Notes: generated by a model not told the origin, from the sequence alone. Shown: positions 9,561 through 18,759, counted from the stretch's first letter. The stretch: DNA of 64,000 nucleotides from Melioribacteraceae bacterium (GCA_019638015.1 JAHBUP010000001.1:3814424-3878423); one strand, 5' to 3'. Numbers and translations are program-made.

Positions 9561-11513
9561 ATGGAAACTAAAATAGAAAACCTTAAGAAGTATTGTGAAT
9601 CTCTCACAAAATATACACGGCTCAAAACCCGTGAGGTAAGTATTGGAGATATTCCTCTCGGAGGTAAAAACCCAATACGTATTCAATCGATGACAACAAC
9701 CGACACGATGAATACATTAGCAACGGTTGAGCAGTCGATTAGAATGATAAATGCAGGATGCGAGTATGTTAGAATTACAGCACCCAGCATAAATGAGGCA
9801 CGTAATCTGGAAAATATTAAAAAGGAATTGCGGGCTCGCGGCTATCAAGCTCCATTGATAGCCGATATTCATTTTACACCAAATGCCGCCGAGCTTGCTG
9901 CGCGGATAGTTGAAAAGGTTCGCGTTAATCCGGGGAATTATGTTGATAAGAAAAAATTTGAGACTATTGAATACACCGATAAAGAATATCAGCTTGAGCT
10001 TGAAAGAATAAGAGAGCGGTTTGTACCTCTCGTAAAAATTTGCAAAGAATATGGAACCGCGATGCGCATCGGTACAAATCATGGTTCTCTCTCTGATAGA
10101 ATTATGAGCCGGTACGGAGATACTCCCCTTGGAATGGTTGAATCGGCATTGGAATTTTTAAGAATCTGTGAAGATGAAAATTATCACAATATAGTTCTCT
10201 CCATGAAAGCCAGTAACACGCAGGTTATGGTTCAGGCATACCGGCTTCTAATTAATAAAATGAACTTGGAAGGGATGAATTATCCTCTTCATCTTGGCGT
10301 AACAGAAGCCGGGGATGGTGAAGATGGAAGAATAAAATCGGCATTGGGAATAGGTACGCTTCTCGAAGATGGAATTGGAGATACAATTAGAGTATCATTA
10401 ACAGAAGAACCGGAGTATGAAGCGCCGGTGGCTATCTCTCTCGCAAGAAGATATGATGATAGAGCAAATCATAAAGCCATTATCGAGATTGAACAATCTC
10501 CCATAAATCCTTTCGAATATAAAAGAAGAAAATCATTTGAAGTTGTTGGAATTGGGGGAACTACAGTACCAAAAGTAATTTCAAATTTCAGCCTGATGAA
10601 TGAAATAAACTATGATTCATTTAAGTCTATCGGTTATTATTATGATGAGCCGACCGATAAATGGAATATGAACGATACTGCTTCCGATTTTCTTTTTCTT
10701 GGAGATAATGAACTTCAATTCGATAGCCCTAATAATCTCAAATTAATCTTCAGTTACAAAAAATGGCTTGCGTTCAGTGACCGGACAATTGGACTCCCCC
10801 ACTTCAAATATGATGAATTTATTAATGCCTCTGAAAAATCATTTGCCGCAAATTTCGTTGAAGTTGGGATTGAGGATTTATTTAAAGATGATTTTTCAAA
10901 ATTAGCAAATAAGCAAAATGTAATTTTAGTAGCGGCTACAGAAAATGTAAGTGCAATGCCGGAGTTAAGAAGATTCTTTTTTGAGCTAATAGCTCGTGGA
11001 ATTGATAATCCCGTTGTAGTAAAGAGAAGTTATTGTGGAATTGATGATGAGCATCTTCGTCTTTATTCATCAACCGATTTTGGCGGATTGCTAATTGACG
11101 GATTTGGTGATGCAGCATGGATTCAGTCCATTGAAACTTCCGGAATTGAGTTTATAAATAGAACACTATTTGGAATTCTTCAGGCGGCTAGAACAAGAAT
11201 TTCCAAAACAGAATATATTGCATGCCCTTCTTGCGGAAGAACCCTTTTTGATTTAGTAGAAGTGACCAATAAAATTAGAAATCGAACAGAGCATCTTAAA
11301 GGGGTAAAAATCGCGATAATGGGATGCATCGTAAATGGTCCCGGCGAAATGGCAGATGCCGACTATGGATATGTTGGATCGGGGGTTGGTAAAATTACAT
11401 TGTACAGGGGAAAAGAGGTAATTAAGAGGAGTGTAAACTCGGAAAACGCGCTTGATGAGTTGATTGAATTGATAAAAGAAGATAATGTTTGGGTAGAACC
11501 CGTTAAACTTTAA
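9561..11513 (+). CDS. ispG: 4-hydroxy-3-methylbut-2-enyl diphosphate synthase (IspG/GcpE), long form
   Basis: 650 aa. Converts methylerythritol cyclodiphosphate to HMBPP in the MEP isoprenoid pathway, using a 4Fe-4S cluster. Seen: the N-terminal TIM-barrel signature (GDIPLGGKNPIRIQSMTT), the LGVTEAGDGEDGRIKSA motif, a large middle insertion (about 320-550), and the C-terminal cluster domain with CPSCGRTLFD and GCIVNGPGEM, which hold the three cluster cysteines. The insertion form of about 600-700 aa is the one known from Bacteroidota, Chlamydiae and plants; the proteobacterial form is about 370 aa. It implies that the organism uses the MEP pathway. Confidence 0.95.
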   Translation: METKIENLKKYCESLTKYTRLKTREVSIGDIPLGGKNPIRIQSMTTTDTMNTLATVEQSIRMINAGCEYVRITAPSINEARNLENIKKELRARGYQAPLIADIHFTPNAAELAARIVEKVRVNPGNYVDKKKFETIEYTDKEYQLELERIRERFVPLVKICKEYGTAMRIGTNHGSLSDRIMSRYGDTPLGMVESALEFLRICEDENYHNIVLSMKASNTQVMVQAYRLLINKMNLEGMNYPLHLGVTEAGDGEDGRIKSALGIGTLLEDGIGDTIRVSLTEEPEYEAPVAISLARRYDDRANHKAIIEIEQSPINPFEYKRRKSFEVVGIGGTTVPKVISNFSLMNEINYDSFKSIGYYYDEPTDKWNMNDTASDFLFLGDNELQFDSPNNLKLIFSYKKWLAFSDRTIGLPHFKYDEFINASEKSFAANFVEVGIEDLFKDDFSKLANKQNVILVAATENVSAMPELRRFFFELIARGIDNPVVVKRSYCGIDDEHLRLYSSTDFGGLLIDGFGDAAWIQSIETSGIEFINRTLFGILQAARTRISKTEYIACPSCGRTLFDLVEVTNKIRNRTEHLKGVKIAIMGCIVNGPGEMADADYGYVGSGVGKITLYRGKEVIKRSVNSENALDELIELIKEDNVWVEPVKL

Positions 11514-11733
11514 GATTAATATTTGAACCAGAGAATATTTTTCGCTGATTTTCTTAATTTTTACCTATAATACTTAATATTTACCCAATGTAGGAGAAAT
11601 TCTTAACAAATTTAAAGCCAGACTCCTTGAACATGAAAAACAAATATGATATATTTTGTCTGCAATTATGAGAGAATTTTCTATCAAACCAAAAATATAC
11701 TGTAGTTCGGATTTACAGAATTAAAAACTTATT

Positions 11734-11764
11734 AAATGCACTCCTAAACGGGTGCATTTTTTTT
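11734..11764 (+). terminator. terminator-like hairpin ending 5 nt before the Nif3 start
   Basis: Perfect 8-bp stem AAATGCAC (11734-11741) / GTGCATTT (11752-11759) with a 10-nt loop, followed by a T run to 11764. It looks like an intrinsic terminator, but the next start codon is at 11770. It may end ispG transcripts or act as an attenuator for the Nif3 gene. The rest of the 256-nt spacer 11514-11769 is AT-rich with no gene that I can see. Confidence 0.75.
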
Positions 11765-11769
11765 TATTT

Positions 11770-12879
11770 ATGACCGTTGATGAATTGACAAAATATCTAG
11801 AAGGTTTTGCACCGCCCGGAATTGCATGGGATAGAGACAACGTTGGACTTCAGGTTGGCTCTCGAAAGCAAAAAATCAAAAATGTAATGCTGTCCCTCGA
11901 TATCAGCCTTGAAGTCCTTAATGAAGCCGCTAAAAAAAATTGTAACTTAGTTATTTCACATCACCCAATCATTTTTACCCCAATTAAAAAATTAGATACC
12001 GATTCCGATTCAAAATCCCAAATAATAAAATTCGCACTAAACAAGAATATTGCCATTTTTTCAATGCACACTAATCTTGATTTCGTAAAAAATGGAGTTT
12101 CCTTTGCTCTCGCTAAAAAACTAAAATTGCAGAATATAGAATTTCTTGAGTCAGTACAATCTTCTCAATTTAAAATTGCTGTATTTGCACCGATTGACTC
12201 CGCTGATAAAATTTCTAAAGCAATGTTTGAATCGGGTGCGGGAATTATTGGAGAATATTCTGAGTGTAGTTTCAGAACTAATGGGACCGGCACATTTAAA
12301 GGATCGACCAATTCAACACCGGCCGTTGGAAAGAGGAACAATTTTGAAGCGGTGAGTGAAATAAAAATTGAATGTGTGGTTGATTCATGGAATTTGAGTA
12401 GAGTTATAAATTCTATCAAAAGAAATCACCCATACGAAGAGCCTGCTTACGATGTATTCCCTCTGCAAAATAAAAATATTAATTATGGTATTGGTGCAAT
12501 TGGTCATTTAAAAGATGAGATGAATGAGAAAACTTTTCTTGCTTATGTAAAATCGTCACTTAAATGTGTTTCATTCCGTTACGCGCAAGGAAAAAATAAA
12601 ATAAAAACTGTAGCGGTTTGTGGTGGATCTGGCGGCGATTTGCTTAATAAGTCAATTGCCGTTGGTGCTGATGCGTTTATAACAGCAGACTTAAAATATC
12701 ACCAATTTCAGGAAGCAGAGAATAAAATTTTATTAATAGATGCCGGTCATTTCGAAACAGAAATTTTTGGCTTAAAAGTATTAAAAGAAAAAATTGAAGA
12801 ATATCTCAAGAACATAAAAGGTACCAAAGTCCTTGAGTTTGGGGGTTCAACAAACCCCATAAAGTTTTATAAACAATAA
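11770..12879 (+). CDS. Nif3-like dinuclear metal centre protein (DUF34/YqfO type)
   Basis: 369 aa from ATG 11770. A GTG at 11752 is in frame but lies inside the 3' arm of a terminator hairpin, so I rejected it; MTVDELTKYLEGFAPP is the usual family N-terminus. Seen: NVGLQVG, SHHPIIFTPIK and HTNLD metal-site motifs in the first half, an inserted CutA-like domain (about 120-230) and the C-terminal ligand motif DAGHFETE. This is the long YqfO-like form that assembles as a hexamer. The biochemical role in bacteria is unsettled (GTP cyclohydrolase I type 2 is a common label). The next gene, a COG1579 zinc ribbon protein, starts 11 nt downstream; this pair is commonly linked. Confidence 0.88.
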   Translation: MTVDELTKYLEGFAPPGIAWDRDNVGLQVGSRKQKIKNVMLSLDISLEVLNEAAKKNCNLVISHHPIIFTPIKKLDTDSDSKSQIIKFALNKNIAIFSMHTNLDFVKNGVSFALAKKLKLQNIEFLESVQSSQFKIAVFAPIDSADKISKAMFESGAGIIGEYSECSFRTNGTGTFKGSTNSTPAVGKRNNFEAVSEIKIECVVDSWNLSRVINSIKRNHPYEEPAYDVFPLQNKNINYGIGAIGHLKDEMNEKTFLAYVKSSLKCVSFRYAQGKNKIKTVAVCGGSGGDLLNKSIAVGADAFITADLKYHQFQEAENKILLIDAGHFETEIFGLKVLKEKIEEYLKNIKGTKVLEFGGSTNPIKFYKQ

Positions 12880-12890
12880 GGAGCAATAAA

Positions 12891-13628
12891 TTGATTGACA
12901 GACTTTCGACACTCTACGAACTCCAATTAATCGATAACCATCTTGATGAATTGGAGGAGTTGCGGGGAGATCTTCCCGCGGCTGTAAATGATCTTAAATT
13001 TCAGATGCAGTCTATAGAAGATCAGGTTAAAGCCAAAGAAGATGAAAAGAAAAAATCGCTTGATAAACGGAAACAAAACGATGAGGATGTTGACAGGCTC
13101 AAAACAAATCTTAAAAAATTCAAAGCCCAGCTTTATCAAGTAAGAAATAATAAAGAATATGATGCTCTCACAAAAGAAATTGATCATGCGGAAGAGCAGA
13201 TTCAAAAACTTGAAGCAGAAAGTAATGCGCTCGAAGATCTGATTCAAAAATTGAAAAATGAAATTAATGAGGTTCAACCACAGCTTGAAGTTCTTTCAGC
13301 AGACTTAAAGGAAAAGGAAACCGAATTAAAGCAGATTATAAAAGCAAACGAAAGAGAAGAAGCGCGACTTTTGGACAAAAGAGAAAAAATTGCCTCAAAA
13401 GTTAAAAAACCAGATTACAACACCTATTCCAGAATCCGTAAAGCACTTAACGGAAGAGCGGTAGTAACAGTTATTCGTGAAGCTTGCAGCGGATGTCATA
13501 ATCATATTCCACCACAGCGTCAATTAGAAATTAAACAGAACAAAAGAGTTTACTCCTGCGAATCTTGCGGTAGAATTTTAATAGCCGCTGAAATTTCTGA
13601 GAATGTTGAGAAAAATATTCAGTTATAA
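12891..13628 (+). CDS. coiled-coil zinc ribbon protein (COG1579 type)
   Basis: 245 aa: a long coiled-coil hairpin (about 5-175), rich in Lys, Glu, Asp and Leu, then a C4 zinc ribbon with CSGCHNHIPPQ and, 20-odd residues on, CESCGRIL. This is the architecture of COG1579, sometimes called predicted nucleic-acid-binding; its function is not known. It starts at TTG 12891 with an AAGGAG site seven bases upstream and sits 11 nt after the Nif3-like gene, so translation of the two is probably linked. Confidence 0.85.
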   Translation: MIDRLSTLYELQLIDNHLDELEELRGDLPAAVNDLKFQMQSIEDQVKAKEDEKKKSLDKRKQNDEDVDRLKTNLKKFKAQLYQVRNNKEYDALTKEIDHAEEQIQKLEAESNALEDLIQKLKNEINEVQPQLEVLSADLKEKETELKQIIKANEREEARLLDKREKIASKVKKPDYNTYSRIRKALNGRAVVTVIREACSGCHNHIPPQRQLEIKQNKRVYSCESCGRILIAAEISENVEKNIQL

Positions 13629-13648
13629 AAATGGTTGATATGTTTACT

Positions 13649-13693
13649 GGGTATTTCAAGAAAACCTTAATTGAAATACCCGTTTTTATTTTA
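13649..13693 (+). terminator. terminator between convergent genes
   Basis: Perfect 11-bp stem GGGTATTTCAA (13649-13659) / TTGAAATACCC (13671-13681), then G and a T-rich run. It ends the Nif3/zinc-ribbon transcript. The T run overlaps the stop codon of the convergent minus-strand gene at 13686, whose own transcript reads the same hairpin without a good U tract. Confidence 0.85.
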
Positions 13694-14579
13694 AAGTTAT
13701 TCTTTTAAGCTTCACATAAAAGCTGTCGTCTATAGTTTCAACTACTTTTCCTTCTTCGAGCAAATAATAACGTGGGGGACTGTTTCCGATTAGATCAAAA
13801 AATTCATTTATAGTAATTTCATGAAATGGGAAAGAAATCTTCGTTTTTTCAAAAAATTTTTCGGGCGTTGATCCACTTTCATTTAGAAAAAGAATATATA
13901 ATGAGGGTAAAACTACTTTTTCTTCATTGAGTCTTTTTAACTCTTCAACCGATTCTTGACAATGTTCACAATCGGGATCAAACACTGCAACAAGCTTTCT
14001 GCCGCTTAATAAATCCGCTCTCTCTCCATTATTAAAGCTTGTAAATCGTGAAAATATCGATTCACTTTTCTCCTTTAGAGGAGATACCGCAAATACAGCA
14101 ACAAGGGAGAATATAAGTACAGTCGCGTTAATAAATATTCCTCTCTCTTTTTCTTTAATAATGAAATAAAGAATAAACACTAAAACCAATATTATGATGT
14201 TTTTAATCAAGGATTCCAGAGGTGACATTTTGAACATCTCGCCGAAGCATCCGCAATTCTGAGTTTCCCCAAGCACAAATCCTGTGTAAATAAGATAGAT
14301 TGAGAATAAAATTGTTACTGTTACTGTAAGTGGAATAGTTATTTTTTTTACATAATAAGGAAGTAAGAATAGAATTCCGATACATAATTCCAATCCCACC
14401 AATAATCTTGTATAGTAGCCTGCAACTTCTCGGGTTGCCGCTATACCTTGATCAATAAGTATTATTTCTATTAATCCTGGTACAATTAATTTTGAATACG
14501 CGGACAAGATAAATACAGCTGATAAAATAATTCTAATCAGCAGAGTTACTTTTTCATTTCTCACAAAACTAAAATTCAT
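13686..14579 (-). CDS. MauE/DoxX-like membrane protein with C-terminal thioredoxin-like domain
   Basis: 297 aa. The N-terminal half has four to five membrane helices of the MauE/DoxX type with the conserved NCGCFG motif between helices (about 110). The C-terminal half (about 175-297) reads as a thioredoxin-like fold with a CxxC in FDPDCEHCQES. The combination suggests a membrane disulfide-exchange protein that passes redox equivalents to an extracytoplasmic thioredoxin domain; MauE relatives help mature cofactors of periplasmic enzymes. The substrate is unknown. Its start overlaps the end of the pabC-like gene by 11 nt, so it is in that operon despite unrelated function. Confidence 0.78.
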   Translation of the reverse strand: MNFSFVRNEKVTLLIRIILSAVFILSAYSKLIVPGLIEIILIDQGIAATREVAGYYTRLLVGLELCIGILFLLPYYVKKITIPLTVTVTILFSIYLIYTGFVLGETQNCGCFGEMFKMSPLESLIKNIIILVLVFILYFIIKEKERGIFINATVLIFSLVAVFAVSPLKEKSESIFSRFTSFNNGERADLLSGRKLVAVFDPDCEHCQESVEELKRLNEEKVVLPSLYILFLNESGSTPEKFFEKTKISFPFHEITINEFFDLIGNSPPRYYLLEEGKVVETIDDSFYVKLKRITLK

Positions 14580-15180
14580 TTGATACCTGTTTTATTTTGG
14601 AAATTGGAACGCCAATTTTATCTTCCAAATCAATCATCGAATTAATAATAAAGATAGTAGTGTAGTTATTAATCTGATCAACTTTTATATCCTCTTCAAT
14701 AATAATTTTCTGCTCAATTAACTTCTCCCGTTTTGTTCCCCTCAATAATGGAAATGCGGGAGTAAAAAAATTAGTTCCATCATAAAAAACAACATTTGCC
14801 CAGGCGGTATCTGTAATACCGCCATTTTTTATAAACAATGGAATTGCTGGTGCAACTTTTGCGGTATAATAATCTAGTTTTTTCCTGTCTGTATATTTGA
14901 ATTCATAATTAATATCATTATCCTCTATTAAAACCAACTCTTCAATTAATCTAAAATTGTAATTATGAAACTCCACACTTTTAATATTTTCTTTATATAG
15001 GACTCGGCACTTTACCAACCCCACAGAATATTGCTCTGGAATTACAATATAGTCAGATAAATTAATTTTATTAATCGCATTGAACAAAGTGGAGCGAGAA
15101 TAATTTAAACGGCGATTATGGTATTCAATATTATGGATTATTCCATCTTTAACTTTTATAGATTCAACTAAAAGGCACAT
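14569..15180 (-). CDS. class IV aminotransferase family protein, probable aminodeoxychorismate lyase (PabC-like)
   Basis: 203 aa from ATG 15180; an in-frame TTG four codons upstream is possible but lacks support. The fold-type IV PLP pattern is recognisable: HNRRLNYSR near the N-terminus, a lysine-rich KYTDRKKLDYYTAK segment likely to hold the PLP lysine, and ITDTAWANVVFYDG, where family members have an E in ITE. It is shorter than typical PabC (about 270 aa) but matches short homologues encoded beside pabB. It overlaps pabB by 17 nt, so a role in p-aminobenzoate and folate synthesis is likely. The D in place of E in ITE is worth noting. Confidence 0.75.
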   Translation of the reverse strand: MCLLVESIKVKDGIIHNIEYHNRRLNYSRSTLFNAINKINLSDYIVIPEQYSVGLVKCRVLYKENIKSVEFHNYNFRLIEELVLIEDNDINYEFKYTDRKKLDYYTAKVAPAIPLFIKNGGITDTAWANVVFYDGTNFFTPAFPLLRGTKREKLIEQKIIIEEDIKVDQINNYTTIFIINSMIDLEDKIGVPISKIKQVSNEF

Positions 15181-16138
15181 ATACTTTATCAATTAATTCT
15201 TGATATTCCGATTGGGCATTGCTCATATACGTTATTCCGCCACCACTTCTGAAAATATATTTTTCATTTCTCTTTTCTATAAAACGAATCATAACTGAAC
15301 TATCAAGATTATTGCCATCGAATATTCCAAAAATTCCGGTATAAAACCCACGTGGACATTTTTCAACCGCATTTATAATTTCTACAGTTTTTTTCTTTGG
15401 TGCACCCGTTATGGAACCCGCCGGTAATAATTCAAAAATAATATTTCCAATATTTTGTTGATAATTATTTTCAAGTGTTCCTTTAATTAATGATGACACC
15501 TGAAGTAACGTTTTTTCATGAGTTTTAATTTCTTCTACGTACCGGAATTTTTCAACGTGTACATTTTTCGAAATAAGGCTCAAATCATTTCTAATTAAAT
15601 CAACAATGGTAAAGTGTTCCGCCTCCTCTTTTGGATCGGCGAGTATTATTGCTTCCGCATTTTCTATTGAGCCATCAATTGTTCCCTTCATCGGATAAGA
15701 ATAAATATAACCATCTTTAATCTTTACAAAGCATTCGGGAGAAAAAACCACAAATTCATCATCAAACAGAAGTTTATACTTTGCTCTGCTCGTATGATAT
15801 ATTTCTTCAATAGTGAGGTTCAGATCTATTACAGTCGGGAATGTCAAATTCAGCAGATACGTGTTACCGTTGTAAATTTCTTTACTCACTTTTTCAAACG
15901 CTTCTTTATACTCATCAAATGAAACAGGGTATTTTATTAATCGAATTTTTGAATGATGTTGTTGATTTATATTATAATTTTTGATGCCGTTTAAATCGAA
16001 TAGAACTCTTTTTGAAATACTCTCAGGTTCAGATATAAAAATGTGTTTTTGTTCAAAATCAATTATAAACAAAAATGGCTTATGCATTGCACCATAAATG
16101 TTCATCAAATCAATCGAGTCACTTTTATTTAAAAACAT
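15164..16138 (-). CDS. pabB: aminodeoxychorismate synthase component I (PabB-like)
   Basis: 324 aa chorismate-binding enzyme lacking the N-terminal extension, as in many Bacteroidota PabB proteins. Seen: YPMKGTIDGS, with the lysine of the KGT motif that distinguishes aminodeoxychorismate from anthranilate synthase; the HFTIVDLIRNDLS motif; and the C-terminal PAGSITGAPK ... FYTGIFGIF ... SGGGIT core. It makes 4-amino-4-deoxychorismate from chorismate with ammonia from a glutamine amidotransferase (PabA), whose gene is not in this window. It overlaps the PabC-like gene, and a GNAT gene ends 4 nt upstream, so they form one minus-strand operon. Confidence 0.88.
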   Translation of the reverse strand: MFLNKSDSIDLMNIYGAMHKPFLFIIDFEQKHIFISEPESISKRVLFDLNGIKNYNINQQHHSKIRLIKYPVSFDEYKEAFEKVSKEIYNGNTYLLNLTFPTVIDLNLTIEEIYHTSRAKYKLLFDDEFVVFSPECFVKIKDGYIYSYPMKGTIDGSIENAEAIILADPKEEAEHFTIVDLIRNDLSLISKNVHVEKFRYVEEIKTHEKTLLQVSSLIKGTLENNYQQNIGNIIFELLPAGSITGAPKKKTVEIINAVEKCPRGFYTGIFGIFDGNNLDSSVMIRFIEKRNEKYIFRSGGGITYMSNAQSEYQELIDKVYVPFS

Positions 16139-16142
16139 ATTA

Positions 16143-16553
16143 TTATTTAAGCTTTACAATATCGGAGAGTATGTAACAATAATTATGCTTTTCCATTCCA
16201 ATTTTAGGATAGTAATCAACAGCCGCCGGTGCCGAAAGTAAAATTAATTTAGCAGGTTTTGAAGCCTCATAAGTTAGTTTTATAAGTTCTTTACCAACTC
16301 CCCTCTTTTGAAAATCAACTTTAACCGCCAAATCTGAAAGATAAGTGCAGTAGGTAAAATCTGTTAAAGCTCTGGCAACCCCGATTAATTTACCTTTATA
16401 GCGCGCAGTTATAATTAAATTGGCATTAGCCACCATCTTGGCGATTCGGTCTTTATCGTCAACAGGTCTTCGCTCCCCTAATCCCGATTCATTTAAAACA
16501 TTAACAAACTCTTCTACCGAAAGTTTTTCTTCCCGGTTATAAATAAGATTCAT
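16143..16553 (-). CDS. GNAT family N-acetyltransferase
   Basis: 136 aa. Acetyl-CoA binding motif A is clear in DFQKRGVGKELI (Q/R-x-x-G-x-G), preceded by a beta strand YLSDLAV and followed by a C-terminal FY/YYPKIGM element. This size and layout is typical of small single-domain GNAT enzymes. The substrate is unknown. It lies 15 nt downstream of radA and 4 nt upstream of pabB. Confidence 0.82.
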   Translation of the reverse strand: MNLIYNREEKLSVEEFVNVLNESGLGERRPVDDKDRIAKMVANANLIITARYKGKLIGVARALTDFTYCTYLSDLAVKVDFQKRGVGKELIKLTYEASKPAKLILLSAPAAVDYYPKIGMEKHNYCYILSDIVKLK

Positions 16554-16568
16554 TACTGGATTCTATTT

Positions 16569-17918
16569 CTATGAAAGTATTTGTTGAATTATTGTTTTGA
16601 TATCTGAGGCGGAAATAATCTTTATTTGATTATTCTGCTTAATAGATTTAATATTATTCACGGGAACAACAATTGATTTAAAACCAAGTTTGATAGCTTC
16701 TTGAATTCTCTTCTCGATGTTGCTCACACTTCTAACTTCTCCACCAAGACCTACTTCGCCTATAACTACAATATCATTTTTCGCAAATTTGTCTGTATAG
16801 CTTGAAGCTATCGCACAACAGATTGCCAAATCAACGGCAGGTTCTTCAATTCGTATTCCTCCAGCGATATTTAAAAAAACATTTTGGGATGATAATTTTA
16901 AACCCGCACGCTTTTCCAGCACCGCAAGTAAAATTGAAAGACGCCGGTAGTCAAATCCGGTTGCAACTCTTTGAGGCATCCCATATGGCGAAGGGGTTAC
17001 CAGTGCCTGCACTTCGAGCAAAACGGGGCGTGTACCCTCAATGCTCGCGGTTACTACAGAACCTGTAATCTGATGATCTCTTTCACTTAAGAATATTTCA
17101 CTCGGATTTGTAACTTCCCGTAGTCCATCGTCGTGCATTTCAAAAATGCCGATTTCATTGGTACTTCCAAAACGGTTTTTCTGAGCTCGCAGTATTCTGT
17201 AGGAATGACTTCTTTCCCCTTCAAACTGTAATACCGTATCAACTATATGTTCGAGAATTTTAGGTCCCGCAATTGCTCCCTCTTTAGTAACATGCCCAAT
17301 TACAATTACAACAAATCCATTCTTTTTTGCCGCCTGCATTAATTCATAAGTACATTCTCTAATCTGGGTTACTGTCCCAGGGGCATTGTCAAATTCGGAT
17401 TTATATGTTGTTTGAATTGAATCAATAATAACAACTTTAGGTTCTTCACTCTTTATGGCGTTTAAAATATAATCGAGATCTGTCTCGGTTAGAATTGATA
17501 AACTATCGGTATTTATTTTAAGTCGCTTGGCTCTTAAATTTATTTGATTTGCCGATTCTTCCCCGGTAACATAAAGAACATCCCCCTTAATTTTAGAAGC
17601 GGCCTGCATCACCAAAGTTGATTTTCCAATGCCGGGATCACCCCCAATTAATACAACAGAGCCGGGCATTAATCCCCCGCCGAGTACACGATCGAATTCT
17701 TCTAAATTTGTAGTAATTCTTTCTTCCAATTGAAAGCTAAGTTCATTTAGTTTTTGAACTTTTACTTGAGAAGTATTTTTTTTGCTTCTTCCTTTTTTTT
17801 CTTCAACTAATTCCTCTGTAAATGAATTCCACTCCTCGCACGAAGGGCATTTTCCCAACCACTTTGGTGAGTCGAATCCGCAGCTAGAGCAAATATATTT
17901 AATTTTGTTTTTGCTCAT
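16569..17918 (-). CDS. radA: DNA repair protein RadA
   Basis: 449 aa. Seen in order: an N-terminal C4 zinc finger (C10, C13, C24, C27), a RecA-like ATPase with Walker A GGDPGIGKST, the RadA-specific KNRFG motif (in AQKNRFGSTNEIG) and a C-terminal Lon-protease-like domain (LNIAGGIRIEEPAVDLAI). RadA is a branch-migration helicase acting in homologous recombination with RecA. Length is normal. Its ATG immediately abuts the stop codon of the upstream ABC ATPase gene. Confidence 0.95.
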   Translation of the reverse strand: MSKNKIKYICSSCGFDSPKWLGKCPSCEEWNSFTEELVEEKKGRSKKNTSQVKVQKLNELSFQLEERITTNLEEFDRVLGGGLMPGSVVLIGGDPGIGKSTLVMQAASKIKGDVLYVTGEESANQINLRAKRLKINTDSLSILTETDLDYILNAIKSEEPKVVIIDSIQTTYKSEFDNAPGTVTQIRECTYELMQAAKKNGFVVIVIGHVTKEGAIAGPKILEHIVDTVLQFEGERSHSYRILRAQKNRFGSTNEIGIFEMHDDGLREVTNPSEIFLSERDHQITGSVVTASIEGTRPVLLEVQALVTPSPYGMPQRVATGFDYRRLSILLAVLEKRAGLKLSSQNVFLNIAGGIRIEEPAVDLAICCAIASSYTDKFAKNDIVVIGEVGLGGEVRSVSNIEKRIQEAIKLGFKSIVVPVNNIKSIKQNNQIKIISASDIKTIIQQILS

Positions 17919-18650
17919 TTATATTCCGGTTCTCTGAATAAATTTTTGAATAACTGGATCTCGACTATTTAGTAATTCATCGGGAGTTCCAACAAAATAT
18001 ATCTGTCCTTCATTCATCATTGCAATTTTGTCAGCGGTGTTTTTCACACTAAACATATCATGCGTAACAATTATTGATGTTACGGTTAGTTTTTCATTTA
18101 ATGATTTTATTAGATCATCAATTGCGTCGGACATAACCGGATCAAGCCCGGTAGTTGGTTCATCATACATAATATATTTTGGATTTGTGACTAGCGCTCT
18201 TGCAAGCCCAACCCTTTTTTTCATCCCGCCCGATAATTCTGAAGGTTTTAGTTTTTGAGTACCAGGGAGTCCCACCAATAATAACTTTTCATCAACTATT
18301 TCATCAATTTGTTTTTTCGAGATTTGGGATTGGTTTTCAATTAAAGCTAAGGCAACATTTTCCTCAACGGTCATAGAATCAAACAAAGCGGCACCTTGAA
18401 AAAGATATCCAAATTTTTGCCTCATTTTATACATTTGAGTTGCGTTCATTTGATGAACTATTTCCCCTTCAACTTTTACAAATCCTTCATCAGGTTTTAG
18501 CAATCCAACTATATGTTTTAGAAGTACACTCTTGCCACAACCGCTTCTCCCAATAATCGCTAACGATTCTCCTTCGTTAATCGAAAGATCGACGCCGCGT
18601 AACACTTTATTTGAGCCAAATGATTTATGAAGACTTTTAATTTCGATCAT
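17919..18650 (-). CDS. ABC transporter ATPase, MlaF/Mkl type
   Basis: 243 aa ATPase with Walker A GRSGCGKS, signature LSGGMKKRVGLARAL, Walker B YIMYDEPTTGLDP and an H-loop (IIVTHDM). The GLARALVTNPKYIMYDEPTTGLDPVMSD stretch and overall pattern fit the MlaF/Mkl family, which powers phospholipid transport between the membranes with MlaE permease and MlaD MCE subunits. Neither an MlaE nor an MlaD gene is adjacent: radA follows and a terminator lies upstream. The partners must be encoded elsewhere, or the ATPase serves another permease. Confidence 0.82.
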   Translation of the reverse strand: MIEIKSLHKSFGSNKVLRGVDLSINEGESLAIIGRSGCGKSVLLKHIVGLLKPDEGFVKVEGEIVHQMNATQMYKMRQKFGYLFQGAALFDSMTVEENVALALIENQSQISKKQIDEIVDEKLLLVGLPGTQKLKPSELSGGMKKRVGLARALVTNPKYIMYDEPTTGLDPVMSDAIDDLIKSLNEKLTVTSIIVTHDMFSVKNTADKIAMMNEGQIYFVGTPDELLNSRDPVIQKFIQRTGI

Positions 18651-18683
18651 TGTTAAAATTGATTAATTACAGCTGAAATATAG

Positions 18684-18723
18684 AAAAGAAAAAAGAGTTA
18701 TCCAGACTATGAATAACTCTTTT
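18684..18723 (-). terminator. terminator of the cytochrome gene
   Basis: On the minus strand an 11-bp stem AAAAGAGTTAT / ATAACTCTTTT (18713-18723 and 18691-18701) is followed by a T-rich run. It lies 37 nt after the cytochrome stop codon and separates that gene from the ABC ATPase gene. Confidence 0.85.
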
Positions 18724-18759
18724 ATATCAAAAACTACTTCATTTAATTAGGAGTAATTT

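Noticed and set aside
11752..11769. GTG start for the Nif3-like gene
   Set aside because: The GTG lies in the 3' arm of a terminator-like hairpin and adds six residues (HFFLF) foreign to the family; ATG 11770 fits.
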